NCBI RefSeq assembly: GCF_040581485.1 | Contig: NC_090128.1 | Coordinates: 25,016,931 to 25,080,930, forward strand | Direction of reading: 5' to 3' | From: Linepithema humile | Lineage: Eukaryota; Arthropoda; Insecta; Hymenoptera; Formicidae | Length of the DNA stretch: 64,000 nt | In this document: in pieces, positions 11,401 through 24,500 of the stretch | Layout of the letters: each line of letters begins with the position of its first letter | How positions within the stretch are numbered: position 1 is the stretch's first letter | Translations under genes and position numbers: made by a program | The notes under the pieces: generated by a model | The model's database searches: none | Told to the model about the DNA's origin: nothing | What the model saw: only the letters and a program-made list of their open reading frames with translations

Positions 11401-12330
11401 CGTACGTGGAAAGTCCGTGCGACGCCCCTCGAATAGAAAATAATCACGATCGCACGGCTGCGGCGGCAGCAGCGAGGCGACTAATGCACACACCAACAAA
11501 CTAGCGGAGGCAGCACGGAACAGCAGCAGCAGCAGCTGACCCGTTCGTGAGCGTGGTGGAGTTGGCGATGCTCGGTTCGCGCGCGGCGACGGATACGCGT
11601 CGTGCTGGTCGCTCGCTCGCTCGCGTTACAGGCACGACGGCGTCACCACTACCTCCATGCTCGTCGTACGGGAACTCGGACTGATCGATCTCGGACCTAC
11701 GGACATTTCTTCGCGGCCTAGTCGCGGTGAACGGAATAGCGCACCTCGTTACGATGGCGGTCGCGCTGATGGCGGCGGCGCTGCGCTCGCGCTTGTCGTC
11801 GTCGTCGTCGCTTTCCCCGTTGTTGTTGACGGCGCTGCTGCGAGAGACAGAAACGAGGCAGTGGTGGCGGTAGCGATCGCGGCGATAGCGCGAGGCTTTG
11901 CCCCCCACGGGGGTCGGTCACGGTGAAATTCGGTGAATGTACTGCGCGCGCGAGGACCCTCACGACGACAGGCACGACGGCGAGACGAGGAGGGAGGAGG
12001 AGGAGGTCAGATTTACTTGCGTTGAATGTCGATCCGATTGCACGAATACGCGCGACGACCAATGAGAGTGCGCGCTGCGGTAGAACATCTATCCGCGGCG
12101 TCCGAGCGCACTGGTGATGGCACAGCACAATTGAAGGTGCACGAATCCTGATGATCGCGTTCGCAATATCACGTAGCGCGGAAGCACATTTTTCCCACTG
12201 AGGGTGGAAAAGGGGGGAATGATTGTGTGAAGCAAACGCTTCTCGTGTATATTATTGTTTTGAAAGGAGTTCACTTTAACGCGACTAGCGCGCCTCCACC
12301 TTTTTGACGGTGGTCGGTGAAACAATGTTT
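11401..12330. promoter_or_regulatory. CpG-rich island: dco 5' UTR and probable bidirectional promoter
   Basis: GC- and CpG-rich DNA, with CAG, GTC and GAG/GGA short repeats, between the dco start codon and the AT-rich sequence that leads into a plus-strand 5' UTR and first exon. No TATA box was recognised. Long open frames on both strands follow from the base composition and are not credited. Assigning the island as a promoter is inference from its position between two divergent 5' ends. Confidence 0.5.
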
Positions 12331-12841
12331 TTAGCGTTTGTTTCAAAATCTTGTTTTGCATAAAATGCATAAAAAATTTTTTACATATTATTAAAATCTA
12401 TAGTAAATATAATAATAATAATAATTACTTTTTACTGTCGTTTTGTTTTGTTGCATTGTTGCTGTAATATTTTTCTCTTCTTATGTCACACACATACTAG
12501 AGATGTGTAATTGTAGTTTTTAGTCATAATATATGAATATCTAGATACACTGCGATCTAGATACATGTTAAATTGTCCAAATTTGATGCAACTTCATATG
12601 TATAAAAATTACTAGTTCTCAGATTGCAAACTGACGAAGAGAACAGCAGGTTAGCTGTGTCTCTTTTCTTTATAGGTGCATTGACTCAGCATTATCGACC
12701 GTAATATCGATATTTATATGTTGGTAACATTGCGTTGTTATTTAGAAACGTAGAGCGCGAACGTTGCACGATAATCGTGTATTTTCTTTGTTAGAACTGC
12801 TAAACAAGTGCGAATTTTTATCAGGAGTGTTAATTTAAGTG

Positions 12842-12949
12842 ATGGGCAAGTGCCGGGCTTCAATTATGCGTAAAGACGCTTTGCGGCACAAAGTGCGCTT
12901 CATCCCGCGTTTATTTCGCGGACCGCGATGTGACAAATTCGTGTCGTGA
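12842..12949 (+). CDS. Possible 35-codon upstream open reading frame
   Basis: ATG to TGA in the presumed 5' UTR of the plus-strand transcript, beginning MGKCRASIMRKDALRHK. It ends 93 nt before the downstream ATG at 13043. No similarity recognised. If transcribed it would be expected to lower translation of the main frame. Confidence 0.25.
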   Translation: MGKCRASIMRKDALRHKVRFIPRLFRGPRCDKFVS

Positions 12950-13042
12950 ATCTAAGATTTTCGAAAGTGAAGTGTGTGAGTTGATTTTTGTTCGGTATTA
13001 CGTGTAATTAAGTGCGAATTTCGAGTGTTTCTTGGATCTTCG

Positions 13043-13097
13043 ATGAAGCCGATGCGGAGCAGTTTAAAACACAGTCTGCAGCATAATGGAGCAAACA
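13043..13097 (+). CDS. Probable first coding exon of an unidentified plus-strand gene
   Basis: ATG followed by 18 codons (KPMRSSLKHSLQHNGAN) and one base, then a consensus donor ACA|GTGAGT. The preceding 200 nt look like an insect 5' UTR (GTG/GAA-rich, stops in all frames). A second ATG at 13085 (MEQT) could also be used. The gene is not recognised. No acceptor-bearing exon in the matching phase was found downstream on this strand, so the next exon may lie across a very long intron or outside the window. It diverges from dco. Confidence 0.4.
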
Positions 13098-14780
13098 GTG
13101 AGTACTTATTCATTCATCATTGAAATCTGCGCATAATTTTAAAGCACGACTATAATTATATCTGTATAATATATGATGTGTAATTGTGATTATTAACCAA
13201 AAAGACACGAATTAATTCTGGCAAAGAATTATTGGAAATATGCGTAGATCATGTGGGAGGTAATTTATGAAAAATTTGAATTCTCTACAAAAGGCACCCA
13301 ATACAGTATATTTAGCAAGTAATAAAATACATCGGTGTTAGACACGGTACAATACTGAAATAATCGTGTTATTAAATGTAATATATACATTTCATTCATA
13401 ATGGAAATACTTAATCTAGAGACTAAAGTGTTCTACTTAAAAAAATATTAATAAATATCTAAAAACGTGTAATATATATTAAGTGACTATCGGCATATTT
13501 TCTTACAAGGTACTATGTTATTGTTATTCCAACATCCCTAATTCAAAAGCAATACCAAACACGCATTTAAACTTGTGGAAAATAGAAATTGTTTACTTTC
13601 TTTCGCCGTTAGTTTTACTTTCGAAGCTCGGGATGCTCAGCCAGGTGCACCGATGTACTTATGGCATATTCATGTGATAATTTCAATTCAAATAAAATCG
13701 TAGTCAAATGCAATTAGTTTCTTTTGATTGAAAATCATCATAAAATGCAATTAAATGTAATTCGTAATAAAATAGGGTGCATCGGACTGTGCCAAAACTT
13801 TGTAATACTCTATGATCTACATCTACACTTCTAAATACTTGAGACTTTTGTCCTCACACAAAGATATAAAATAAACACAATTTGGTCAATATCCATAAGG
13901 TATACTTACAATACCTTGGCAGACCTTGGCAATAAAGATGGCTTATTAGTCGACTTACTTGGAAGCAGTGTAACAATGCAGAATCACGTATTAGCAAATA
14001 ACTATTATTTCAATATCATATTTACTTGAGTTAAAAAATAATTAGACTACTATAAGGAGTCATGGAATTGATAATAATTTTAAGCGAATGTAATTTTTTA
14101 AAATTGCTCAAATGCAAGTTGTAAAACAATTGTACGATTGTTTTCAACAATAACATGCTATTATATATACAAAATTTTTCTGATTAATCGTCATTGCGAG
14201 CAAAGAATTGTAAGCGATTCTGCATAGTTGAACTAATTGATTTATTAAAGTGTGGATTGTCTTAAGGCAAGCTTACCATTTTAATTGATCTTAAGCTGTT
14301 CCAAAACATTTATCCACACGTGTAACAAAACAACTTTATTCCTTAAAAGTAAAATTCCTAAAAGAAAAATTTGGCTTTCGAGTACAGGCCAGAGTTAAAT
14401 TTATACCTACGATACGAGTGTGATAAAAGGTTTTACAAATGACTGACATAAAAAGAATATAATACTATATGTATATTTAATATATATAATATATATATAT
14501 ATAATCTGGAAATAATATATAGACTATCGGTTATATTACTTGTGGCTACATCGTATAAACCTTTGATATTACATTATATTACAAATTGGTATGTATGTGT
14601 GCGCATTGATTTGACATTCCTGAACATGTAATCCACGATCAAAACTTGTTAGATGCATCATCGAGATAGCCACGATAATAGACGATAGTAAGGAAAATAT
14701 ATATTTCGGCTTCTGCACGAATTGCATCCCTAAAACGATCCTATATTTTCGTTAATATAAAATAAACGCGAACACAATGT
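13098..14780. other. AT-rich region, no exon seen
   Basis: Would be the first intron of the plus-strand gene and the spacer after the 3' end of the RhoGEF gene. Contains TA-rich simple sequence near 14460-14510. No coding exon supported on either strand. Confidence 0.5.
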
Positions 14781-14798
14781 GGAGTGGAAGTATTACTA

Positions 14799-14804
14799 TT
14801 TATT
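14799..14804 (-). terminator. Candidate poly(A) signal of the RhoGEF gene
   Basis: AATAAA on the minus strand about 720 nt after the stop codon at 15523-15521, the first canonical hexamer downstream. The 3' UTR would run from 15520 to about 14780. A 109-codon plus-strand frame at 14974-15303 lies antisense to it and is not credited. Confidence 0.45.
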
Positions 14805-15520
14805 AACTATGATATAAATAAAAGTATAAAATTGTCATATAAGTCACTGGAAATTTCACAATATTTTCCGCCGCTGTAATCAGGAATGCCAATGTAAATG
14901 AGGATAACGATCAGTGCATATCGTTTATGGTACTGTAGCATACCTTGACATGTAATCGTACATTTGATAGAACATGTCCAGCGTCGTCTTGAGCATGTTG
15001 ATAAAATTAATTAGACGGAATAAGAAAATACACGTTGCCGTTACTTTAGAAACCAGTTACCCTGTGAGTTTCGTAGGCAACAATTACTCGATCGAACAGC
15101 ACAAATCTGAATTTCAAAGCGTATCAAAAGATAGATATTGGACAGACGGATTCACTCGAAAACTAAACGTTTTTCAACACCATCTCCGCAACTCTAGAAT
15201 AAAAATCTACGTTTATGTAGTGCGGTTACGAGTTCATAGCTGGGCACACGTGTTAAGCGTAATGCAGTCTATTGAATTGCATGCGGCATACTTTTCTTAT
15301 TAAGTCATTATAAACTATGATTGCTCAAGAATGCAATATATTCTAATGCTACAGTACGCGTGCGACGATATTGCCTCATTGTACCTAACTAAATATGCCA
15401 CGACGATGTTACGTTCCTTTTTTTTTTTTTTTACGTTTAATCCGTAACACGATCTGTAATCAACGAATCAATAATAGATTCGCACCTTCGCGAAGACGTC
15501 CTCCGCAACGAAAAAAAAAT

Positions 15521-15744
15521 TCATAGGTTAATAGACATATCTTGGTCGTACGATGTGAGATTCGTATCTGTTGAAGAAGCGGGTGTAACTGATGCCGCCG
15601 TTGTACTGGTTGGCGATTGTAGGGGGGTGGAAGTTGTAGGTAGATGTGTCGTAGGACTCTCCAGAGTTGAATTCCAATGACTTCTCTCGGTGCCATCACC
15701 CCCGTCATCCGACACGATTGAGATGTCAGCGATAATACCACTTT
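15521..15744 (-). CDS. Pura: Pura terminal coding exon
   Basis: Encodes [20 protein letters not shown], a Thr/Ser/Pro-rich tail ([18 protein letters not shown]) and the final [10 protein letters not shown] before TGA at 15523-15521. Acceptor ATTCTCACTATAG|AA, entering phase 1. A low-complexity tail is usual in this family. Confidence 0.85.
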
Positions 15745-18700
15745 CTATAGTGAGAATACCAGTGTTACGGATCGATATCAAATTTCCCGAAAAGTATTCG
15801 AGGTTAAAGAAACGATACTTACCAACGCTGCACTGACTGTTTAGCGTAGTACTACGATGATGCGGTCGTGGACTCGTATCTAATCCAAGATTAAGCGTTG
15901 TGGGTGGACCGCTGCTTCCACCGCTGCTCGAGGACGAGCTAACGGAAATTACGCTGTGTGGCCTTCTGCTGCAGCGATTAGAGTCTTCTGCCATTGACAC
16001 CGCTATAGAGTTCCTAAATCTGGGTGCTGTGCGGGCAAAATTTTGTATCTTAATATTCAAGATCATCAAGATAAGCGAATCTCTTTTTTTTTTTTCGACA
16101 ACTCGTGAATTGGACTTACTCTTAGAGAGTTGAGCGACGCTGATGGAGCGATCGTTAATCTGATCCGCGCTAGGCCTTATATCTAAACACGGTTTATTCC
16201 CAATGCCCATGCTCGACATCTCCGCCAGGCGCACTTCTAAAAAGTAAATCATCGATTGTAATTCGTTGTGAGAAAACGAGCAGGATAGATTAAAGCAAAG
16301 ACGATGAATCAACCTCTGTTTCGAAGCGCCTGTTTCCACAGGAGGTTGCTAAGTTCCTCGGTCCAGGCCTTCTTAATGTCCTCGCTCGCGCACTGCAACG
16401 TGTACGTGTCGCCTGGTTTTCTTTTGCGGAACCAAATCTCGAATTTTGTAGGCGAGTCCGCAATAACGGCGGTCAAACCGATGTCCGTCGTCTTAATACT
16501 ATGCTTATAGATGTAGATATCCAGATTCTAAAAAAAAATTAATACATAAATAATACTTAATGAAATAAAAAAGATATAGGACGACAAGCAATATTAATGA
16601 AATCTTACTTTTCTGTCGGGAAATCTTCTCGCCTTGCTGAAGAGTATAAGATCTTCAAACAGGAAGACTTGACGCAGGCATTTCTTGCCTTTTCCTTGCC
16701 AAACTAGAAACTCATTTTGCCGTAGTAATCTGCCTTGTTCCTTTACATTTACCTACAAAGTAATTTTGCGTTATAGATTATAACATTTCTGAAAAAAATC
16801 TGTATATTACGTAATACATCTTTTCATTAATAATTTTATTTTATTAGTCCTAGTCATGATAAAAAAAATGTAACGTACGTCGCAATCGCGAAGTGAATCC
16901 ATCGCCAAAAGATCGTTTCCATGTCGAAGTTGGAATCGCACCATCTGCTCGGCAGCCCTCAAATCCGCTTCACCCTCCACTATCGGTTTCATACCGTCCT
17001 CCTTCTCTTCCTTTTCTTCCTTAACGGACAATTGTTCCGACAGATCCGTGCCAGCTTTGACTAGTTGCTGAAGTAGCAAAGCATATTTCCCCATTCGCTG
17101 GACCGGCTTCAGTAAATAGCTAGCTAAATCCATTTTATCCCCCAGCTCGAGTTGCTTCTGTTTAAAGAAGCTCGTGCCGTACTCCGCCATCAGCGAATCC
17201 GAATTTGGTTTGTTCTTATTGTACAAGGCGTAAAGATAGAACTTTTTCTCCTGCAAGACATTTGTTCAAGTGACGTCTTAATCTTTTCCACATTCCGCAT
17301 TAAATATCGATAGTGAAAAATAAATGTACTTACATGTCTAAGGAAACATTGGCCCACCAGCATGGGCGATTGCTCGCATTGCTCCAGCTCGCGTAGAAAG
17401 TGTTGACTGTGAAACTCGTATATCTTCTCGACATTCCCGAAGATTACGTTTCTCTGCCCTCTGAGAGCCTGCGGGATGTCCTCCCGCACAAGTTCCGGAA
17501 TATAGTTCTTCGCAATAAAATTTGTACGTGTTACACGCGCGATAAATAATGACATTGCAGGATGATAAGCTTTAACAAGGCGCACGTCGTGATAATTACC
17601 TCTATTATGTACTCGAGGGACTTGACGTAGTCTCGTTCAGTCTGTATCATCTCCCTCATTATGAGCAGTATTGTTCTGCAAGGTGAAATTTCTCGTTAAC
17701 AAAGTCGCGATCTTATAATAAACGTTACGATGGCATAGCGGAAATTACGGGAGAACAATGGATCGCGCTATTGCAGTGACACGGGCGTAGGATATCACGT
17801 GTTTCAACGACCTTACCATTGCACTTTGCAATTAATTTCAGCTATTTTTCATTACATTCGACTGTTTGCATTAATTCTTCGCGTCTTTTGAAAATTTTGC
17901 CCGTTCCACGCGTTATAATCGTATGGGGAGAAAAAAAAGTTGAACGAATATTCTGCTGCAAAATCATACTTTTTCGCCTTCATTCCCGGCGCGATACTGG
18001 CTGATCTGTGAAGGTGCGAATTCACTGGCGGCTTGACCAGCCTCCGTGGAGCCGGACTTCGCGGAGGTGTTCGCGGCGGCGAACAGTCCAAGAGTTGCTC
18101 GGCGCTTTCCCGCAACTCGGCGATATTGTCTAAAACCGGCCGACCACCGCTGCCGGCCGATCCAACGCTGTCCATCGGACAGGCGTAAGACGCGCTACTG
18201 TCGCTGTCGTCCCAGGATGTCCCTAAAACACGTGCGATCCCGATTTATGGATTATCTTTTCTGTGATGATTACGAGAAAGAGAGAAGGAAAGAGAGAGGA
18301 TCTTACTCTTTGCCAAAGTATCATCCCAGGAGGTCGACTCGGATGCAGCGAAAGACCTTCTTCTCGCGGGACTTCCCGGGGCGGACGTGGTCCTGGCGAT
18401 CTCAAGGGCTTCCGCGCATTTGTTCCTGGCGATGCGACATTGCTCCAGCAGGACTTCATTGCCGAGCTTCTCCGCCAGAGCCATCATTTCGGTGAAGTGT
18501 TCGGGTGGCAGGGGCGGCCTCGCCATTAAAAACTGCTGGGATCTCCTCTCGCTCGCCAAACGAGCCTCCTGCGCCCACTCGTAGGCGCGATCCTGAAGGA
18601 GGCAGCATCTCGACGTGTCCTCCAGATACTCACGTCTGTCCTCCAAGCGAGAGCCGAATCCTCGCAGATGCTGCTTCAGAGATCTCGCGAGCTCGCGAAG

Positions 18701-21539
18701 TCCGCTCGCGCTCGCCGCCTCGGCAAGATCGCTGCCTTTATCCAAGTGTCTCTGTAACGCGAGAACGAAGACACGAATTAGAATGACGAGCGGCAATTTG
18801 TACAAGTTTCGATTATTCAATCTCCGAGGGCGAAGATTAATCCAGCAGCAGATTTGACGCTTCGTATTTTCCTACGTTGCTCGTTAAGTAGTTTTCCCCC
18901 ACCCAAAAGTTCCGGATCTCGATCTCCAGAATTTCATTTAGAAGTTAGCGATGAATACATGGGTATAACGGAAGTGAGTCGAATATTTCATCCGCCAACT
19001 CATAACGAAGGGCGTGATAAAGGACGAGGCTCTCCCGTCTCTCGATGAGACGCGGATATCCCCGGACCGTCTGGGCGCGGAACACCCGCGGTGCCAGACA
19101 GGCCCGTCCCTAATGGAGGGGCGATAAATCGACATACGGGGGTAAATAATGTCGCGATAAAGTCCGGAGGGGGATCGCCGCTACCGTACACCGTCAATTC
19201 GTGCTCGTGGAAAGGCGGAACACGCGCGTTTACACAGAATATCCCCACGTGTGCACGCGTGCACGCCTCGCCGTCGATATCGCACGCCGAATGATATACG
19301 TACTCTCGCATTGGCGCGAGCGTGAAATCCACTTAGACACGGCTCGGCTACATCCTGGAACATAGACTGCCCGATCGAGTGCCCGTGACGAAAGACGCTC
19401 TCTCGTCCCACGATCGAAATATGTGCATAGTGTGGCTAAAAACTTCCGGGACGGAATCGATAAAAGAGCATCAATAATTTTGTGCAATAAGATTTTATTG
19501 TTCTTAACGATCTAAACGAATTTCCCACGACGTTTAATATTATACTCGATAGGTCGCGAAGACGACGAAAGGCTTGGAAAGCGTGTTGGAAAAGTTTTGA
19601 TATCTTTCCCAAATTCGTCTCTCTAAATATTCCCAACATTTTCGCTTCTCTTTTAAGCGTAATTTAATTTTGCGGAACAAAAAGGCTGGCTGTGATTTAT
19701 GGTACTAGATTTGGCTTCGGCGAAACTTTTTGTTTTGCAAAATTAAATTGCGCTTAAAAGAGGAGCAGCTGTATTGAGCATCGTGGAAACATAAAAAACG
19801 ATAAAATCTTGTGTTGAATTTTTGGTGTTTTTTTATCAATTCACTTTTTTCACTTGCACCGTGCATAATTGTGCGATCGAGGGGCAGAGAAAGACAGACG
19901 CGGATAGGAATCTCATCGCTCCACGCACGATTACACGTAATAATATTGGACGACGTAACGCGTCCGCAACAGAAAAGATTTCTCCGGCCGGTTTACTTAT
20001 TAGGTATACATAACGACGCATTAATATGCGATCGAGGACACGCGGGATAAAATCGGATGTGTGCTGATCGCTCGATGAGGCGTGAGAGGAGCTTCTGTAC
20101 GAAGAAGAGAGTATTTCGCACGTAACTTCGTCGCTCGGCGCGTGATACGCGCCATGCTGCATCCCTGATAAAAAAATATCACGTCTACCGAGTGAGACAC
20201 TTTAATATCGTAAGTAGAAAGTTTGCGGCACGTAACCGCTTTAGATGCATTACCATGCTGGCGTTATGCGTTGAAGAGAAATGCGTACGGTTCGAACATG
20301 AATGGCTTGGGAAAGGAGTGACGTGAGCTGTTAAAAGTTTTATTATATTATTTTATTGCATTCTACTAGGCGATGACTGTACCGAAGTTACAGTCTGCAA
20401 ATATTGCAAATGCGATTTTATCGTGTTTTTAGGTGTTTCGTTAACGCCTTCCAAATGTGATTCGCGTTAAGGCATCCAAATATGATTCATATGCAAGTGA
20501 AAAAAAAATGAAATTTTATTATTACATTTTTTAAAAGTTTGTTGGTATATATTTTTGACATATTAAAATAAACTCGCGGTAATAAATGAATACGAATATT
20601 CCGCAACAACCGCGTATAAATTTTTGAAGCGAAAAAAATGCAATTAATTTAGCTATAAATCTTATATTATATTATCTCGTAAATTTGCATATTAAATTGC
20701 ATCCCGGGGAATATAATTGCATGAAACGCCGGTGTTTGCTTTTTTACGACTGGCCCGATCGATCGCGAATACGGCACGCTGCGCGAGATGGTCTTCGCTC
20801 ACCCTGACGCCGTTCGTTCACCTACATGCACGTGACTGGTTCCCCCAAGAATCTCGAATTATCGGAATTACTTTTCTCTTCTCTTCACAATGAAGCATGA
20901 GATGCGTGAGAGAAATCTATGATATGTGTAATATCATATTTTTTTCACTTTAATGGGCACTCCTGTATATTGAATAGCATACATATATCACAATCGTATC
21001 TCGATCGTCCCCACGCAACGAAATCTGTAGTCCGCTTATCAAATTGTTCTTCAGATTTAATTTGCAATTTATTGTTAATATTGCGAGCGAGCGAGAGAGA
21101 AAAAGAGAAAGTCAATCTCATTCCTGGCGACGATGTAAATAATTTGAATTTTTTTTTTTTTTTTTTTTTTTGTCAATTATCTATAGATATCACATAATCA
21201 TCTTACAAGACAAAACCGACGTCGTTGAAAACAAGTTTTGTGATTTGATCCCGTTGCCGGCAACGCTGTCATCGTTACAAAATCAACATACGGTACAATG
21301 TGTCTGCGCAATGTAATTACGAATACCGCTGCAAACTGGATTCCGCAAAGTGATCGTCGATTAAATCCGTAAATCAACATTCACCGCGCGTGTCGACAAT
21401 ATTTTTTCGTCTCCGTACGGTTCGCGCGCTTTCCAATCAGGATATTGAATCTTCTATCGAAACGGATCGATTTGCGCTCGGTACATCCTACTGATTATAA
21501 GTGGTTTGTAGAGCATGTGAATTATCGCTTCGGGGGTCG

Positions 21540-21571
<32 letters not shown>

Positions 21572-24500
21572 TTCTCGAATCGTTTAATAAGAGGGTTCGT
21601 TCCGACGCGGGGTATAATTCTGTCCGAATAGGCGCGCGACCCTCTTATGCACAACATTACGCATAGGGATGATTGTTAAACATCATGTATCCCCAGCGGC
21701 GATTATCTCGCAGCGCAGTCTTTTAAAAGCCCGTCGCGTCGTTAAGTACCATCCACTTCCGCTTCCGAAACGTTTCGCGCGCCTCGCGGTGTCATTAATT
21801 GTTTATCCACACGAGAAAACCAACCCGCAGTTTTAGCGAAAGTCTGCCAATGACTTGTTAATTTATTATCGCGCCCTCATTGTGACGCGCGCTTATCTAG
21901 ACCAGTGCAAATCCTAGATCATCGTGAAAGTATGTGGAGTAAAGTGCAGCTGTATTTATATGTTTAAAAACCCATCGGACAAGCGCCGTGAAATGTCGGA
22001 CGCGAGATACACCTGTGACACATGATACATGATAAAACTTCAAGTTTGACACGGTGGTTGAAATTGTACAACAATTTTCTCAGGCGACTGTGAACACGGA
22101 ATATGAATACTTTGAACATAATCAAGCGCGATAAATTACGATAATTGCATCTAAATTGATTTAAATTGCTGTGTCAGTGTGCAAGGAGAACGAGATGCAA
22201 AACACATCGATCATAAATATTCAACGCTCGATACACGCCGACAGATCACGTTCAACGTAAATTAAATATTTGCAGAAACCATTTTACAAATTTGCAATAA
22301 TTGTTACAGCGAGATTAATGGACACGAAAAATCCATTCGGTATAACTTAATCTTAGTAGTCCACGGTTTGTTATTACGCTTGGAAGAAGTAGAAAGGTGC
22401 CTCTCAGAGCATAATTGTTGGAGCGTGAAACCAGATTAGGTAAAACGTGACCAATCTCGCAGATACGTAGATTCGTGCCTCGCCTACGAATAATAGCACG
22501 CGCGCGTTCATTAATTGACACGTATCGCTGATTATCATAATAAATCGTCAATTAATATCAAGTATCAAGGAAATTCGCAAGGCGCGCGCGTACAAAGACC
22601 TCAGGATTAAACATGCCGGACCGATTATACTTTCTAATTATGGCAATACACCGACCGACGTACTTGCCGAGGATGGAAAGTCCTATTGTAAGCAGAAATG
22701 TACTCCCGGCGTTGGAAGGATCGACTGCGACACATCCCACCGAATGCGAGAGTCATGAAAGCACCTAATTAACACACTCCGCGATCGGAATCGTGCGGCG
22801 TCACGATGTTTCGTAAGCGGGCGACGATTCGTGCCTTCACGATCGACGGCTGGAAATAATTGCACCTTCCGCGCGCGATATCGCTTGCGATCGTCAAGTT
22901 CGACGTAACGCGGGCGTAAGCAAATGTACAGTCGATTTGCGAAAGAACAACCGGAGGGAAACGGGAGCGCGGCGGTAAAGAGCGCACTGACAGGTAAAAA
23001 AGGAAGGCGAGTCACGCAAGTCGGGGAAATTAATACTCTCGCGGCGGTGATTAATTATAGATGAGCTTTATGAAGGTGGCTGTGCGAGTACAATGACTCA
23101 CATTTTGTTTGTTCACGGCAGTCTTATAAGGATCGACATAATCGCTCATATGTGTCATACTTTATGCAGCGATGGTATGCTAACAAGTTGAATTCCACTT
23201 TGTGATTCAAGCGCATCGCAGGTTATTTATTCCTGCTGCAAACCGCTCGATCTGTTTGCAAGCAGCCGCGAGCGCTCAATCGTAACAGTGTAACCATTCC
23301 AAGTGAAACACATTGCGACACGCGCGAAACAAAGATATAATAATAATTTCAGATATATTTAGACAAATTTTGAAACAGTTTTAATTAGATTATTTCCAGT
23401 TTACCTCAAATATTTGCAAAACTCGATATTTTAATGTTACTTGACGTATTTGGTCAGACTGTAATACAGAGTTACAAAGTCGTAACTGCAAGAGTCGAAG
23501 CAATTCGACGGCATTACGCAATGCTCTATCTACGATGCTAAAGCATTATAAATGAATCGGTCGCGTCGACTTAAATTGACCTATTCTTCACCGATTCATT
23601 TAGTGCCAGTTTCCATTAATCCTATGCGGTAAGAAATAAAAATGACGCAAGACACACATATATGAATGCAATATTATCCGATTATTATCGTGCACCGCGA
23701 CCAATCTTCAAAGTGACTCTGCCAGTCTTCACGTGCTCCATTAAACAACGTTAATTAACCGTTACGGTAATCACTCGCTATCACTAGCTGAGGGGCGGGC
23801 GCTCGTGTCAAGCGTATCTCTCGATCGCAACGTATATACCGCTTATTCGACCGGTATCTGCAACATTTTCCCGGCTCTTTAAAGAACAAGACGACGCCAT
23901 TAGAAAATACGAGCGCGACCTGACGATCGGTCGACTGCCGAACGGTTTTCCCGGTTTCGACCGGCTCTCCCCGAGATGTGAGGGAACTTTCCTATTGATA
24001 CGGCCAAACCGATCGTGCATCAGCGACGACAGGTTGTCGACCAACACGGAATGTCGCGCAGGAAAGTTGCGCTGACAAGATGTGGCCGACTCATCGAATC
24101 TGACGTGTTTAACAAGGCATGTGATGTAGTGGGCATTATCAACAATGACTTTCCTTGCGCATATCCGCGAGATGCGACGCGCGAAGGAGGACGACCGATA
24201 ATTTCCGCCCCGCGATAAGATCCGCGCTCAATCGCAGTCGACATTCAGGAAGTAGTTTCTACAATGATTGTAGGAAAAAAGTGAAAAACGGAATTCGTTA
24301 CGAAACGGAAATCGCTCCGAAGCCTTCTTATGATAATTACGACGAGGAAAGTACTGAAATTGTTGTCATTAAAGAATCGTTTACTCGCAAATACGTTGGC
24401 AAATTTGCTCGATCGAGAGAATAAAAAAAAAAATTGTAGATTCTCCAAATAATTGCGGTTCTATAAATGGCAGGTGCAATCCGTTTATGCTTGCAGTAAT

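Noticed and set aside
14974..15303. 109-codon plus-strand frame
   Set aside because: Antisense to the Pura 3' UTR, without splice signals or recognisable product.
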